In this document: piece after piece, positions 25,715-35,325 of the stretch
How the letters are laid out: every line of letters begins with the position of its first letter
How positions within the stretch are numbered: the stretch's first letter is position 1
Notes under the pieces: model-generated
What the model saw: only the letters and a program-made list of their open reading frames with translations
What the model was told of the DNA's origin: nothing
Databases searched by the model: none
Translations under genes and position numbers: made by a program
Assembly: GCF_004402595.1 (NCBI RefSeq)
Contig: NZ_SOFY01000027.1
Location: 1 to 36,471 of the forward strand
Reading direction: 5' to 3'
DNA length: 36,471 bases
Origin: Cryobacterium shii
GTDB taxonomy: Bacteria; Actinomycetota; Actinomycetes; Actinomycetales; Microbacteriaceae

Positions 25715-25724
25715 CGTGTGCAAA
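25708..25724. promoter_or_regulatory. Probable operator overlapping the DHA2 exporter start codon
   Basis: TTTGCATCGTGTGCAAA has perfect 6-bp arms and a 5-base centre. It covers the exporter ATG (25712-25714) and touches the -10 box, so a bound repressor would block initiation. No cognate regulator gene is adjacent. Confidence 0.6.
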
Positions 25725-25751
25725 GTTACATCATGAGCAAACAATCTTCAA
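25723..25751 (-). promoter_or_regulatory. Promoter of the DHA2 exporter gene
   Basis: On the complement: -35 TTGAAG (25746-25751), 17-bp spacer, -10 TAACTT (25723-25728), 8 nt before the ATG at 25714. Confidence 0.6.
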
Positions 25752-25794
25752 CCGGCTTCGGGCCTGTCGGAGACGCCCCTTCACCGCACGGGTC

Positions 25795-25800
25795 TAGGAT
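25795..25800 (+). promoter_or_regulatory. -10 element of a leaderless promoter (VanY-like gene)
   Basis: TAGGAT followed by 7 nt and then GTG at 25808. This supports the GTG over the upstream ATG at 25733, which would lie inside the divergent exporter promoter. Confidence 0.5.
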
Positions 25801-25807
25801 CGCAATC

Positions 25808-26740
25808 GTGGTGGGAGACGTGCGTCCGGGGGCGGTGCATCCGTTTCGACGGAGGCGCATTGCTGCGGTGACCGCCGTTGTCGCCGTGCTCGCCGCGGGC
25901 GCCCTGGCTGCCGGGGCCGTCTCCGGCCGGGGACCGGCCCTCGAACCGAGCGCGCACGCCGTCCCGACGTCCTCACCGACCTCCGCATCGAGCTCCTCGC
26001 GCTCGCCGAGCGGGACTCCCGCACCGACCCCGACGCTCCCCACGTTCCCGAGCGCGAGCCCGAACGCCGCGAGCCCGAACCCCGCCCGCCCGGCCCCGTC
26101 CGGCTCACCTGACCCCACCGCGGCGCCCTCCTTCGACCGGTCCGCGCACTCCATCGATGACCCGAACAGCCTGTGGGTCGTCGTGGACAAGACCCGGCCG
26201 CTTCACCCGGCCGATTACGCCCCGACGGACCTCGTGGACGTGCCGGTGCCCCATGTCTGGGCACCGAAGCTGCGCCGGGAGGCCTCGGATGCCGTTGTCG
26301 CCCTGTTCGGGGCTTTCACGGCGGAGACCGGGCTGCAGCTTCAGTCGCAGAGCTCCTACCGGAGCTACAGCACCCAGGTCGACGTCTACAACCAGGACGT
26401 GGCCTCGAACGGCCAGGCCGTCGCCGACACGAGTACGGCGCGGCCGGGAACCAGCGAACACCAGACCGGCCTGACCATCGACATCAGCGCACTGCCCGGG
26501 ATTTGTTCTCTGGAGGCCTGCTTCGGCGACACCCCGCACGGCACGTGGCTCGCGGGCAACGCGTGGCGATTCGGGTTCCTGCTGCGCTACCCGGCGGACA
26601 AGGTCCCGGTGACCGGTTACGGCTACGAGCCCTGGCACTTCCGTTACATCGGCGTCGAACTGGCGACTGAGATGCACGACCGCGGGGTGACCACGCTGGA
26701 GGAGCTCTTCGGCCTGCCCGCGGCGCCCGGCTACAACTGA
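25808..26740 (+). CDS. M15-family D-alanyl-D-alanine carboxypeptidase (VanY-like)
   Basis: A 310-residue exported, membrane-anchored peptidase. After an Arg-rich cytoplasmic stretch, a hydrophobic anchor (IAAVTAVVAVLAAGALAAGAVS) is followed by a Ser/Pro/Thr-rich linker of about 80 residues. The M15B zinc peptidase domain then carries SEHQTGLTIDIS (SxHxxGxxxD, two zinc ligands), the cysteine pair CSLEAC, and EPWHFRYIG (ExxH, catalytic Glu and zinc His). It would trim the terminal D-Ala from peptidoglycan peptides outside the membrane. I chose GTG 25808, 7 nt after TAGGAT; ATG at 25733 would add 25 residues but has no ribosome-binding site. Not evidence of vancomycin resistance: no VanA/H/X/R/S genes are nearby. 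Confidence 0.88.
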   Translation: MVGDVRPGAVHPFRRRRIAAVTAVVAVLAAGALAAGAVSGRGPALEPSAHAVPTSSPTSASSSSRSPSGTPAPTPTLPTFPSASPNAASPNPARPAPSGSPDPTAAPSFDRSAHSIDDPNSLWVVVDKTRPLHPADYAPTDLVDVPVPHVWAPKLRREASDAVVALFGAFTAETGLQLQSQSSYRSYSTQVDVYNQDVASNGQAVADTSTARPGTSEHQTGLTIDISALPGICSLEACFGDTPHGTWLAGNAWRFGFLLRYPADKVPVTGYGYEPWHFRYIGVELATEMHDRGVTTLEELFGLPAAPGYN

Positions 26741-27106
26741 TCAGCCGCCATGCAGGGGTTTCGGAGCCTTTGCACAGTTTTCTGACAGGTGAGGCGCGTG
26801 CTTCACCGCGCGGGTCGACCGGCCGGAAATCGTGACCCGGGTAGAGCGCAGAAGCGCCGGGATTGTGCCGGGATTCACACCTTCCATGCCGGTCAGGCCG
26901 CGAATACGCACGTCAAGCCGGTCGACGAGGCACTGGCCCACGCCGAAGTCCCGTCTACGACCGGAGCGCATCGCCTGCCTCTCGGAGCATGGAGGCGCGC
27001 GCAGTCCGGGCCCGCGCCGGCTGCGGCCGCGCCGAGACTCGAATACTCTGATTAGCCAGGACCCCCCGGAAAAGGGGTGCCCCCAACGAACGAATAGAGG
27101 ATAGCT
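26741..27106. other. 366-bp gap without a recognisable gene
   Basis: No open frame here resembles a protein family and no RNA gene was recognised. The right end probably holds the promoter of the amidase gene (TACTCT near 27045-27050) and a short leader hairpin at 27060-27078. The left two-thirds is GC-rich with open frames on both strands that look like chance. Confidence 0.5.
27060..27078 (+). promoter_or_regulatory. Small leader hairpin before the amidase-domain gene
   Basis: ACCCCCCGGAAAAGGGGT can form a 5-bp stem (ACCCC/GGGGT) about 30 nt before the start codon, upstream of the AGAGGAT ribosome-binding site. Confidence 0.35.
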
Positions 27107-27820
27107 GTGGTGTTGACCCGACGCTTTCGCATCGGCGTAGTCGTGCTCGTGGTCGTCGGCCTTGTCGCCGGCACGGCGGCACTGGCGGCGATGGGATCCG
27201 CGGACCCTTCGGCTTCCTCGTCGACGGGTGATCCGGGCAAGGCCGTTGCAGCGCCCACCGAGGCGGCGGCCACAAGCGCGCCGCGCGCCGTGCCGGCGGA
27301 CGGTGGAGACCCGGTGGCCGTGGATGTCCCGGCCACGGTCAGCACCGGCGCCCAGGCCCAGGTGGCCTACATGCTCGCCCACTGGACGAACTACAACACC
27401 GCGGACTACGGGGTCATCAGCGACAACGACTGCGTCAACTTCACCAGCCAGTCCCTGATCGAGCGCGGCTGGGAGATGGACGACGAGTGGTACTCAGACG
27501 GAAAGGGCTCATCCTTCACGCACTCGTCGCCGTGGATCAGCTCCACGGCCTTCCGCAATTACCTGGCGGAGTCCGGGCGGGCAACCGCGCTCACGGATGA
27601 CCAGCGAGACCTGGTCAAGATCGGTGACGTCGCGCAGTTCGACTGGGACAACTCCGGCGACCGGGACCACACCGGAGTCGTCACCCGGATCGAGGGCTCG
27701 GGCGAGGACATCGAGATCTTCTACGCGGGCCACACCGACGACACCGACTTCCGCTCGGTGGACTACGCGATCACCGTGAAGCATCCCGGTGCCACCGCGT
27801 ACTACTGGAGCATCCCCTAG
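27107..27820 (+). CDS. Secreted amidase-domain protein (Amidase_6 type)
   Basis: A 237-residue exported protein. A signal peptide or anchor is visible at residues 8-30 (IGVVVLVVVGLVAGTAALAAM), then an Ala/Ser/Pro linker to about residue 75. The C-terminal domain has the Amidase_6 (putative amidase) pattern: AHWTNYNTADYG, NDCVNFTSQ with the likely catalytic cysteine (about residue 109), WISSTAFRNYL, and FDWDNSGDRDHTGVV with the likely catalytic histidine. Such domains are related to NlpC/P60 and CHAP folds and are presumed to act on cell-wall peptides. The start is GTG 27107 with AGAGGAT upstream; a second GTG follows directly. It follows a D,D-carboxypeptidase gene, so both neighbours point to the envelope. 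Confidence 0.82.
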   Translation: MVLTRRFRIGVVVLVVVGLVAGTAALAAMGSADPSASSSTGDPGKAVAAPTEAAATSAPRAVPADGGDPVAVDVPATVSTGAQAQVAYMLAHWTNYNTADYGVISDNDCVNFTSQSLIERGWEMDDEWYSDGKGSSFTHSSPWISSTAFRNYLAESGRATALTDDQRDLVKIGDVAQFDWDNSGDRDHTGVVTRIEGSGEDIEIFYAGHTDDTDFRSVDYAITVKHPGATAYYWSIP

Positions 27821-27884
27821 GCCCGACCGCTGAGTCGGCTGCCGGAGTCGACTGCCGATTCGACAACGGCTCACGCTGGTCCTT

Positions 27885-27922
27885 CGCCGTTCCGCGGGTG
27901 GCGCGCCACCCGCGGAACGGCG
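27885..27922. terminator. 38-bp perfect palindrome between convergent genes
   Basis: Perfect arms of 19 bases without loop, starting CGCCGTTCCGCGGGTGGCG. It lies between the converging amidase and pgm genes and ends 12 bp from the pgm stop. There is no T-tract; it resembles the 58-bp element at 13691 in layout but not in sequence. Confidence 0.8.
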
Positions 27923-27933
27923 CTACAGGCGCG

Positions 27934-29550
<1,617 letters not shown>

Positions 29551-29557
29551 GGTCCCC

Positions 29558-29563
29558 AGTCTT
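29558..29563 (-). promoter_or_regulatory. -10-like element before pgm
   Basis: AAGACT on the complement, 7 nt before ATG at 29550, and 10 bp from the divergent pheA box. Confidence 0.35.
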
Positions 29564-29573
29564 GCACTGCAAG

Positions 29574-29579
29574 TAGGCT
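29574..29579 (+). promoter_or_regulatory. -10 element of a leaderless promoter (pheA)
   Basis: TAGGCT followed by 7 nt and ATG at 29587. Confidence 0.5.
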
Positions 29580-29586
29580 GTGAGCC

Positions 29587-30585
29587 ATGTCCGAGACGCG
29601 CAATGTCAGCTACAGCTTCCTCGGGCCCACGGGCACCTTCACCGAGGCGGCCCTGGCTCAGGTGACCGCGGCCCGCGGTCAGACCTGGCGGGCCGTGAAC
29701 AATGTCGGTGAAGCGCTCGCCGACGTCGTCTCCGGCCGCAGCGTGGCTGCGATGATCGCGATCGAGAACTCGGTCGAGGGCGGCGTGTCCGCCACGCAGG
29801 ACGCCCTCGCGAGCGTGCCCGACCTGCGCATCATCGGTGAGTACCTGGTTCCGGTCAACTTCGTCCTGGTGGCGCGTCCCGGGACGACGCTCGACGACGT
29901 GCAGGTCGTCAACGCGCATCCGGTGGCCTACGCCCAGTGTCACACCTGGCTAGAGACGAACCTGCCGCACCACGGCCACATTCCGGCCTCCAGCAACGTG
30001 GCGGCCGCCTCGGCCCTGCTCATAAGCGACCAGGCGGATGCCGCCATCGCCCCGCCCGGCATCGAGAAGCACCATGACGTCGTGGTCCTGGCCGCGGGCA
30101 TCGGCGACAACCCGAACGCGGTGACGCGGTTCGTGCTGGTCAGCCGAACCACCGCGCTGCCGCCCCGCACGGGCGCCGACAAGACGAGCCTGATCGTCGA
30201 ACTGCCCGAAGACCGTTCCGGCGCCCTGCTCGAGATGCTCGAGCAGTTCGCCACCCGGGGCGTGAATCTAAGCCTGATCCAGTCGCGCCCGATCGGTGAC
30301 GCCATGGGGCGTTACCGCTTCGTGATCGACGCCGACGGCCACATCCACGACGAACGTGTCGCCGACGCCCTGCTGGGGCTGCGCCGCTTCAGCCCGCAGG
30401 TGATCTTCCTCGGTTCGTATCCGCGCGCCGACAAGCAGCCGATCGAGTTCACGTCCCGCTACGACGACGACGTGTTCATCGGCGCCCGGGCCTGGCTGAG
30501 CGGGCTGCTCGGCCTGCCCGGCCGCGAGGCTCAGGAACCGGCGGGCAGCCGCACGATCAGGGATGCCGGGTCCGCGCGCAGGTAG
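29587..30585 (+). CDS. pheA: Prephenate dehydratase
   Basis: A 332-residue enzyme converting prephenate to phenylpyruvate in phenylalanine synthesis. The catalytic domain (about 1-190) starts FLGPTGTFTEAAL and has AIENSVEGGVSATQDAL and the TRF motif (VTRFVLVS) near its end. An ACT regulatory domain follows (about 200-280) with GALLEMLEQFATRGVNL and LIQSRPIG. The phenylalanine-binding ESRP motif is QSRP here, which may alter feedback inhibition. The last about 45 residues extend beyond the ACT domain, and their coding end overlaps the 3' end of the opposite lipid kinase gene by 55 bp. The ATG lies 7 nt after TAGGCT, suggesting a leaderless message. Confidence 0.95.
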   Translation: MSETRNVSYSFLGPTGTFTEAALAQVTAARGQTWRAVNNVGEALADVVSGRSVAAMIAIENSVEGGVSATQDALASVPDLRIIGEYLVPVNFVLVARPGTTLDDVQVVNAHPVAYAQCHTWLETNLPHHGHIPASSNVAAASALLISDQADAAIAPPGIEKHHDVVVLAAGIGDNPNAVTRFVLVSRTTALPPRTGADKTSLIVELPEDRSGALLEMLEQFATRGVNLSLIQSRPIGDAMGRYRFVIDADGHIHDERVADALLGLRRFSPQVIFLGSYPRADKQPIEFTSRYDDDVFIGARAWLSGLLGLPGREAQEPAGSRTIRDAGSARR

Positions 30586-31526
30586 ACCGAGCGCACCGGG
30601 CCCAGGGACTCGCCGTCGATCTCGAAGTCCTGCGGCTGCTCCACCACGATGCGGATGTCGGCGCCGCGCAGCGTGGTCATCACCCGCTCCCGGTTCGATT
30701 CGGTGCGTTCGATGATCCGGCGTCCCACCGCCGACCGCCGCAGCACCCCGTTCTCCCAGGTCACCCGGCGCCAGATCGCCAGCCAGCCGAGCACGCCCTT
30801 GGGCTGCAGCACCGCGATGTCCAGGATGCCGTCGTCGATGCGCGCATCGGGCAGCAACTGCAGGTTCCCCGGCAGCAGGCCGCAGTTGGCGACCAGGATC
30901 ATGCTGACGTGCGCCGGCCGATGCGGTCGCCCGTTCAGGCTGTACCGGATCCCGAACGGTTTGACCGTGGGCAGCACCCGCGCGACGGCATCCACGTAGG
31001 CCAGCCAGCCGACCTTCCGCTTCAAATCGGGCCGGGTGTTGGCGATCATCTGGGCGTCCAGGCCGAGCCCCGTCATCACGAGGAAGATGTGGTCGACCGT
31101 GACGCCGTCATCCGTTCTGACGGATGCCACGCCCACGTCGATGGGCTTGTCGACCCCGGTGAACGCGATGGCGGTGGCCTCGTCAAGACCGGACAGCGGC
31201 AGTCTCAGGTTGCGGGCCAGCAGGTTGCCGGTGCCCGACGGCACGATGGCGAGGGTCACCCGGGTGCCGCGCAGTGCCTCGGCGGCCGCTCGAACCGTGC
31301 CGTCGCCGCCGGCCACGAGCACCATGGAGGCTCCCTGCTCGATCGCCAGAAGGGCGGCCCCTCGGCCCGAATCCTCCGGGCTGGTCGGAAACCAGAGCGA
31401 CCCCGCCCAGCCCGCGGTCGTTTCTGCCGCGGCCACGCTCGCCCGCAGCCGGTCCAGATTGACCTTGATCGGGTTGTAGACCACGGCAGCCTGTTGCACA
31501 AGAAGGGGCTGACCGGGAGTATCCAC
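30531..31526 (-). CDS. Diacylglycerol kinase-like lipid kinase (DAGK catalytic domain)
   Basis: A 331-residue protein of the DagK/YegS family, which phosphorylates diacylglycerol or similar lipids. It begins QQAAVVYNPIKVNLDRLR (the usual NP element), followed by the nucleotide-binding VLVAGGDGTVRAAAEAL and the catalytic IVPSGTGNLLARNL. The C-terminal beta-sandwich shows DIAVLQPKGVLGWLAIWRRV and the closing EIDGESLGPVRSVYL. The start is GTG at 31526, 7 nt after TAGCCT on the complement. It is divergent from serS and overlaps pheA tail to tail. The exact lipid substrate cannot be told from sequence. Confidence 0.92.
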   Translation of the reverse strand: MDTPGQPLLVQQAAVVYNPIKVNLDRLRASVAAAETTAGWAGSLWFPTSPEDSGRGAALLAIEQGASMVLVAGGDGTVRAAAEALRGTRVTLAIVPSGTGNLLARNLRLPLSGLDEATAIAFTGVDKPIDVGVASVRTDDGVTVDHIFLVMTGLGLDAQMIANTRPDLKRKVGWLAYVDAVARVLPTVKPFGIRYSLNGRPHRPAHVSMILVANCGLLPGNLQLLPDARIDDGILDIAVLQPKGVLGWLAIWRRVTWENGVLRRSAVGRRIIERTESNRERVMTTLRGADIRIVVEQPQDFEIDGESLGPVRSVYLRADPASLIVRLPAGS

Positions 31527-31533
31527 GGTGGCA

Positions 31534-31539
31534 AGGCTA
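31534..31539 (-). promoter_or_regulatory. -10 element of a leaderless promoter (lipid kinase)
   Basis: TAGCCT on the complement, 7 nt before GTG at 31526. Confidence 0.45.
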
Positions 31540-31563
31540 GCGCGGCGGCCTGGTCAGCGCTTG

Positions 31564-31569
31564 TAGACT
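31564..31569 (+). promoter_or_regulatory. -10 element of a leaderless promoter (serS)
   Basis: TAGACT, 6 nt (GGCCCC) before GTG at 31576; 24 bp from the divergent kinase box. Confidence 0.5.
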
Positions 31570-31575
31570 GGCCCC

Positions 31576-32847
31576 GTGATTGATCCTGTGCTGCTGCGAG
31601 AGAATCCCGACCTGATCAAGCGATCGCAGAAGGCGCGCGGTGCGTCGGTCGAGGCCGTCGACGACGCGCTCGCGTCCGACAGCGAACGCCGGGCCACGAT
31701 CCAGGCGTTCGAGTCGCTCCGCGCCTCGCAGAACCAGTTCGGCAAGCAGGTCGCCGCCGCGCCCGCCGCCGAGAAGAAGGCCCTCGTCGCCCAGGCGCAG
31801 AGCCTGGCCGCCGAGGTGAAAGTCGCCGGGGTCGCCGCGTCCGCCGCCGAGGCCCGTTTCACCGCGGTCGTGCGCACCCTCGCGAACCCCATCATCGACG
31901 GCGTTCCGGCCGGCGGGGAAGAGAACTTCGTCACGCTCCGCACCCACGGGGACGTGCCCATCTTCGACTTCGAACCGCGCGACCACCTCGAGCTGGGCGA
32001 ACTGCTCGGCGCCATCGACATGTCCCGCGGCGCCAAGGTGTCCGGGTCACGGTTCTACTTCCTGCGCGGCATCGGCGCCCGCCTCGAGATCGCCCTGATG
32101 AACATGGCGCTCGACCGGGCCCTCGCGGCCGGTTTCATCCCCCTGATCACCCCCAACCTGGTGCGGCCGGAGATCATGGACGGCACCGGCTTCCTCGGCG
32201 AGCACGCCGACGAGATCTACTACCTGCCGACGGATGAGCTGTACCTCACGGGCACGAGCGAGGTCGCGCTCGCCGGCTACCACTCCGAAGAGATCCTCGA
32301 CCTGGCCGGTGAGCCCCTCCGCTACGCCGGCTGGTCCACCTGCTACCGCCGCGAGGCCGGCTCGGGCGGCAAGGACACCCGGGGGATCATCCGGGTGCAC
32401 CAGTTCAACAAGCTGGAGATGTTCACCTACGTGCTGCCGGAGAACGCAGAAGCGGAGCACGACCGCCTCGTCGCGCTGCAGGAGGACATGCTCCAGTCCC
32501 TCGGCCTGAGCTACCGCGTCATCGACGTGGCGGCCGGCGACCTCGGCTCGAGTGCGGCCCGCAAGTTCGACATCGAGGCCTGGGTTCCCACCCAGAACGC
32601 GTACCGCGAACTGACCAGCACCAGCAACTGCACGACCTACCAGGCCCGCCGTCTGGACATCCGTTACCGCACGGAGTCGGGCAAGACCGCGCCCGTGGCC
32701 ACCCTGAACGGCACCCTGGCGACCACCCGCTGGATCGTCGCCATTCTCGAGACGCACCAGCAGGCGGACGGTTCCGTCATCGTTCCGGAGGCGCTCCGGC
32801 CCTGGCTCGGCGGCCTCGACGTGATCCGGCCGGTCGGCGCCCCATGA
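31576..32847 (+). CDS. serS: Seryl-tRNA synthetase
   Basis: A 423-residue class II synthetase charging tRNA-Ser. It starts [22 protein letters not shown], followed by the tRNA-binding coiled coil (about residues 30-105). The catalytic core has [13 protein letters not shown], motif 2 [19 protein letters not shown] with [12 protein letters not shown], and motif 3 [18 protein letters not shown] (about 375-392). Length is typical. The start is GTG, 6 nt after TAGACT, so probably leaderless. Its stop overlaps the start of the HAD phosphatase gene (ATGA). Two tRNA-Ser genes lie within 2.6 kb downstream, a physically linked serine-decoding group. Confidence 0.97.
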   Translation: MIDPVLLRENPDLIKRSQKARGASVEAVDDALASDSERRATIQAFESLRASQNQFGKQVAAAPAAEKKALVAQAQSLAAEVKVAGVAASAAEARFTAVVRTLANPIIDGVPAGGEENFVTLRTHGDVPIFDFEPRDHLELGELLGAIDMSRGAKVSGSRFYFLRGIGARLEIALMNMALDRALAAGFIPLITPNLVRPEIMDGTGFLGEHADEIYYLPTDELYLTGTSEVALAGYHSEEILDLAGEPLRYAGWSTCYRREAGSGGKDTRGIIRVHQFNKLEMFTYVLPENAEAEHDRLVALQEDMLQSLGLSYRVIDVAAGDLGSSAARKFDIEAWVPTQNAYRELTSTSNCTTYQARRLDIRYRTESGKTAPVATLNGTLATTRWIVAILETHQQADGSVIVPEALRPWLGGLDVIRPVGAP

Positions 32848-33653
32848 GCCGGACGGACCTGCCCTGGCTGGTGGCGCTCGACATCGACGGCACCACCATG
32901 CACGAGGACGGAACCATCAGCGATGGCGTCCTCGAACAGGTGCAGCGTCTCGCCGCGGCCGGCCACGAGGTCATGCTGGCGACGGGCCGCTCGGCCGCGA
33001 CCACGCTGCCCGTGCTCGACCGGCTCGAGATCACCCCGCGCTTCGTGGTCTGCTCGAACGGTGCGATCACCCTGCACCGCGACCCGGACGCCCCGACCGG
33101 ATACCGGCGCGAATGGGTCGAAACCTTCGACCCAACCGATGTCCTCCTCTCCATCCGGTCGCACCTGACCGGCGCCCGGTACGCCGTCGAGGACGAGCAC
33201 GGTTTCTATCGCTACACCGAGGCCTTCCCGGACGCCACGATCGGGCTCGACAGCGAACACGTCGATTTCGACGACCTGTTGCGCCAGGACGCGACCCGGG
33301 TCGTCGTCATCTCGCCGGGCCACGACATGGAGGATTTCCTCCAGGTCGTCGACCGGATGGGATTGAGCCGCGTCAGCTACGCGATCGGCTGGACCGCGTG
33401 GCTGGACATCGCCCCCGACGGGGTGAACAAGGCCACCGCCATGGAACGGGTGCGCGCCGAGGTCGGCATTCCGCGCAGCCGGGTGATGGCGGTCGGAGAC
33501 GGGCGCAACGACATCGAACTGCTGGAATGGGCATCCGTTCACGGGCGAGGCGTGGCCATGGGCCAGGCGCCGCAGGAAGTGCTCACGGCGGCCGGCGAGA
33601 TCACCGGCGCGGTGCAGGACGACGGGCTCGCCGTCATTCTCGGCAGCCTGTAG
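32844..33653 (+). CDS. HAD-superfamily hydrolase, Cof-type
   Basis: A 269-residue cytoplasmic phosphatase of the Cof/YidA subgroup. Motif I is [16 protein letters not shown] with the nucleophile aspartate near residue 11; motif II is in LATGRSAAT; the lysine of motif III is in [12 protein letters not shown]; motif IV is [11 protein letters not shown]. The central cap domain (about 85-185) fits type C2B. Substrate is probably a sugar phosphate or nucleotide-related phosphate, but is not assignable. The ATG overlaps the serS stop by 4 bp, so the two are translated together. Confidence 0.93.
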   Translation: MSRTDLPWLVALDIDGTTMHEDGTISDGVLEQVQRLAAAGHEVMLATGRSAATTLPVLDRLEITPRFVVCSNGAITLHRDPDAPTGYRREWVETFDPTDVLLSIRSHLTGARYAVEDEHGFYRYTEAFPDATIGLDSEHVDFDDLLRQDATRVVVISPGHDMEDFLQVVDRMGLSRVSYAIGWTAWLDIAPDGVNKATAMERVRAEVGIPRSRVMAVGDGRNDIELLEWASVHGRGVAMGQAPQEVLTAAGEITGAVQDDGLAVILGSL

Positions 33654-33762
33654 GTTCGCAGCAGTGTGTCGACGGATGCCGGAACGTGCCCCCGCACCGC
33701 TTCCGGCCCGCGTCCAGCGCGCTGCCAGCATCCTCTGGCACAGTGGTGAACCTCCAATCGGC

Positions 33763-33768
33763 TAGAAT
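33763..33768 (+). promoter_or_regulatory. Putative -10 element of the tRNA-Ser(UGA)/LCP unit
   Basis: TAGAAT about 60 nt before the tRNA start. The rest of the 175-nt gap after the HAD gene shows no other feature. Confidence 0.4.
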
Positions 33769-33828
33769 CGGTCGGTATTCGCTTGTCAGCGTGCGCAGGT
33801 TCAATCGGCGCCGCTGGGCAGCGAACGG

Positions 33829-33912
33829 GAGGGCTGTCCGAGCGGCCGATGGAGCCAGTCTTGAAAACTGGTGGGCAGAGATGTCTCGTGGGTTCGAATC
33901 CCACGCCCTCCG
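33829..33912 (+). tRNA. tRNA-Ser, anticodon UGA
   Basis: The acceptor strands GGAGGGC and GCCCTCC pair perfectly; the anticodon stem CCAGT/ACTGG encloses the loop CTTGAAA with anticodon TGA, reading UCA codons. A long variable arm and a GTGGGTTCGAATCCCAC T-arm are as expected for class II tRNA-Ser; the discriminator base is G. CCA is not encoded. The LCP gene starts 39 nt after it. Confidence 0.95.
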
Positions 33913-33951
33913 CACCTCGATCCTGCACGGTGCACTAACGAAGGGACCTGA

Positions 33952-35238
33952 GTGAGCGACCAACTTCGCCCCCGCTCGACGCGTTCGAAGAAGATCCGGA
34001 CGCTCGCGCGGCACGGTCGCCTACGCCGGTCCAATCCGTTCGTCACCGTGGCCAAGGTGCTCGCCGCGGCACTGGCCGTCCTCCTCGTCAGCGGCGTCTC
34101 CGTCGCCGCCATCGCCACCTACGACGTCGCCGCCAGTGTGCAGCCGAGCGTGAAACTGGCCAGCGAGACCGACGGGCCCGCTCCGAAGATCGATGCGATC
34201 GCCGGCGGCGTGAACCTCCTCATCGTCGGAAGCGACAGCCGCAAGGGGCAGGATGCGCGATTCGGCCCCGAGGACTCCACCGGCGACCTCAACGACGTCA
34301 CCATGCTGCTGCACATCTCCGCGGACCACTCCAACGCCTCCGTGATCAGTTTTCCCCGGGACATGTACGTGCCGATCCCGGAATGCCCCAACCCGGACGG
34401 CGGCACCTTCGATTCGATGGGCAGCCAGAAGATCAACACCACGCTCACCTACGGCGGACTGGCCTGCACCGTTCTCACCGTCGAGCAGCTCACCGGCCTG
34501 AACATCCCCTACGCCGCCGAGGTGCAGTTCAGCGGCGTCATGGCCATGTCGACGGCCGTCGGCGGCGTGCCGGTCTGCGTCGCGGAAGACATCGAAGACG
34601 AGTACACCGGCACCTTCCTCAAGGCCGGCATGCACACCCTGGAAGGCGTGGATGCGCTCCAGTTCCTGCGCACCCGCCACGGCGTCGGCGACGGCAGCGA
34701 CCTCACCCGCATCAGCAACCAGCAGGTGTTCATGTCCTCGCTCGTGCGCACGATCAAGAGCGCGTCGACGCTCTCCGACCCGCTCAAGGTGTACTCGCTG
34801 GCCAAGGCCGTGACGGCGAACATGACGCTTTCGACCAACCTCAACGACGTGTCCACGCTCGCCTCGATCGCGGTGGCCCTGAAAGACATCGACCTGAACA
34901 AGGTTGTCTTCGTCCAGGTTCCCACCGGCACCGTCGACGGCGGCGTGATCCCCCTGCAATCCGACTTCGACAACCTGTTCGAGGCTGTTGCGGCCGACAA
35001 GCCGATCCAGTTGGGCGGTACCACCGGCGGCGGCGCGACCCAGGACCCGAACGCTCCCGTGGCGGCGACGCCTGACCCGGCGGCCGCCGACCCCGCGGCC
35101 ACCACGAACCCGAGTGCCGTTCCGGACCCGGCCGCGACGAAGAATCCGTCCGATGGCGCCGTCCTGTCAGACTCGACCACCGGGCAGACGGCCGGGGACT
35201 ACACCTGTTCGGTCGGGCGAACGCTCGAAGACCAGTAG
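33952..35238 (+). CDS. LytR-CpsA-Psr (LCP) family cell-wall glycopolymer ligase
   Basis: A 428-residue type II membrane protein. An Arg/Lys-rich cytoplasmic start is followed by one transmembrane helix (about residues 33-60). The extracytoplasmic LCP domain carries the conserved arginines and acids: LLIVGSDSRKG, DLNDVTMLLHI, VISFPRDMYVPI, KINTTLTYGG, and FLRTRHGVGDGSDLTRISNQQ. It probably transfers teichoic-acid-like polymers from lipid carrier to peptidoglycan. The last about 80 residues are a low-complexity Ala/Pro/Asp/Thr tail. The GTG start at 33952 has AAGGGA 5 nt upstream. It directly follows tRNA-Ser(UGA) and probably is read from the same promoter. A 12-bp stem hairpin lies after the stop. 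Confidence 0.94.
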   Translation: MSDQLRPRSTRSKKIRTLARHGRLRRSNPFVTVAKVLAAALAVLLVSGVSVAAIATYDVAASVQPSVKLASETDGPAPKIDAIAGGVNLLIVGSDSRKGQDARFGPEDSTGDLNDVTMLLHISADHSNASVISFPRDMYVPIPECPNPDGGTFDSMGSQKINTTLTYGGLACTVLTVEQLTGLNIPYAAEVQFSGVMAMSTAVGGVPVCVAEDIEDEYTGTFLKAGMHTLEGVDALQFLRTRHGVGDGSDLTRISNQQVFMSSLVRTIKSASTLSDPLKVYSLAKAVTANMTLSTNLNDVSTLASIAVALKDIDLNKVVFVQVPTGTVDGGVIPLQSDFDNLFEAVAADKPIQLGGTTGGGATQDPNAPVAATPDPAAADPAATTNPSAVPDPAATKNPSDGAVLSDSTTGQTAGDYTCSVGRTLEDQ

Positions 35239-35247
35239 CCGTGTGAA

Positions 35248-35280
35248 CGGCATCCGCACAGTGTGTTCGTGCGGATGCCG
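35248..35280 (+). terminator. Hairpin after the LCP gene
   Basis: CGGCATCCGCAC and GTGCGGATGCCG form a perfect 12-bp stem with a 9-base loop, 9 bp beyond the stop codon. No T-tract follows. Confidence 0.7.
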
Positions 35281-35325
35281 TCAGTACGGTTATGATTGTT
35301 CAGGTGTGTTTGTAATGAACACCAA

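Noticed and set aside
23924..26740. A 938-codon plus-strand frame fused to the VanY-like protein
   Set aside because: Its first 600 codons are antisense to the DHA2 exporter gene; only the part from about 25733-25808 onward has a signal anchor and M15 motifs.
25808..26740. Glycopeptide resistance cluster around the VanY-like gene
   Set aside because: No VanH/A/X or VanR/S genes are present; M15 carboxypeptidases are ordinary cell-wall enzymes in actinobacteria.
26789..27104. Short plus-strand frames between the VanY-like and amidase genes
   Set aside because: All are Arg-rich, overlap each other in several frames and lack start signals; no family likeness.
27040..27106. A c-di-AMP (ydaO-type) riboswitch before the amidase-domain gene
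   Set aside because: Such switches often precede actinobacterial cell-wall hydrolase genes, but the leader is only about 50 nt and shows none of the conserved segments I know.
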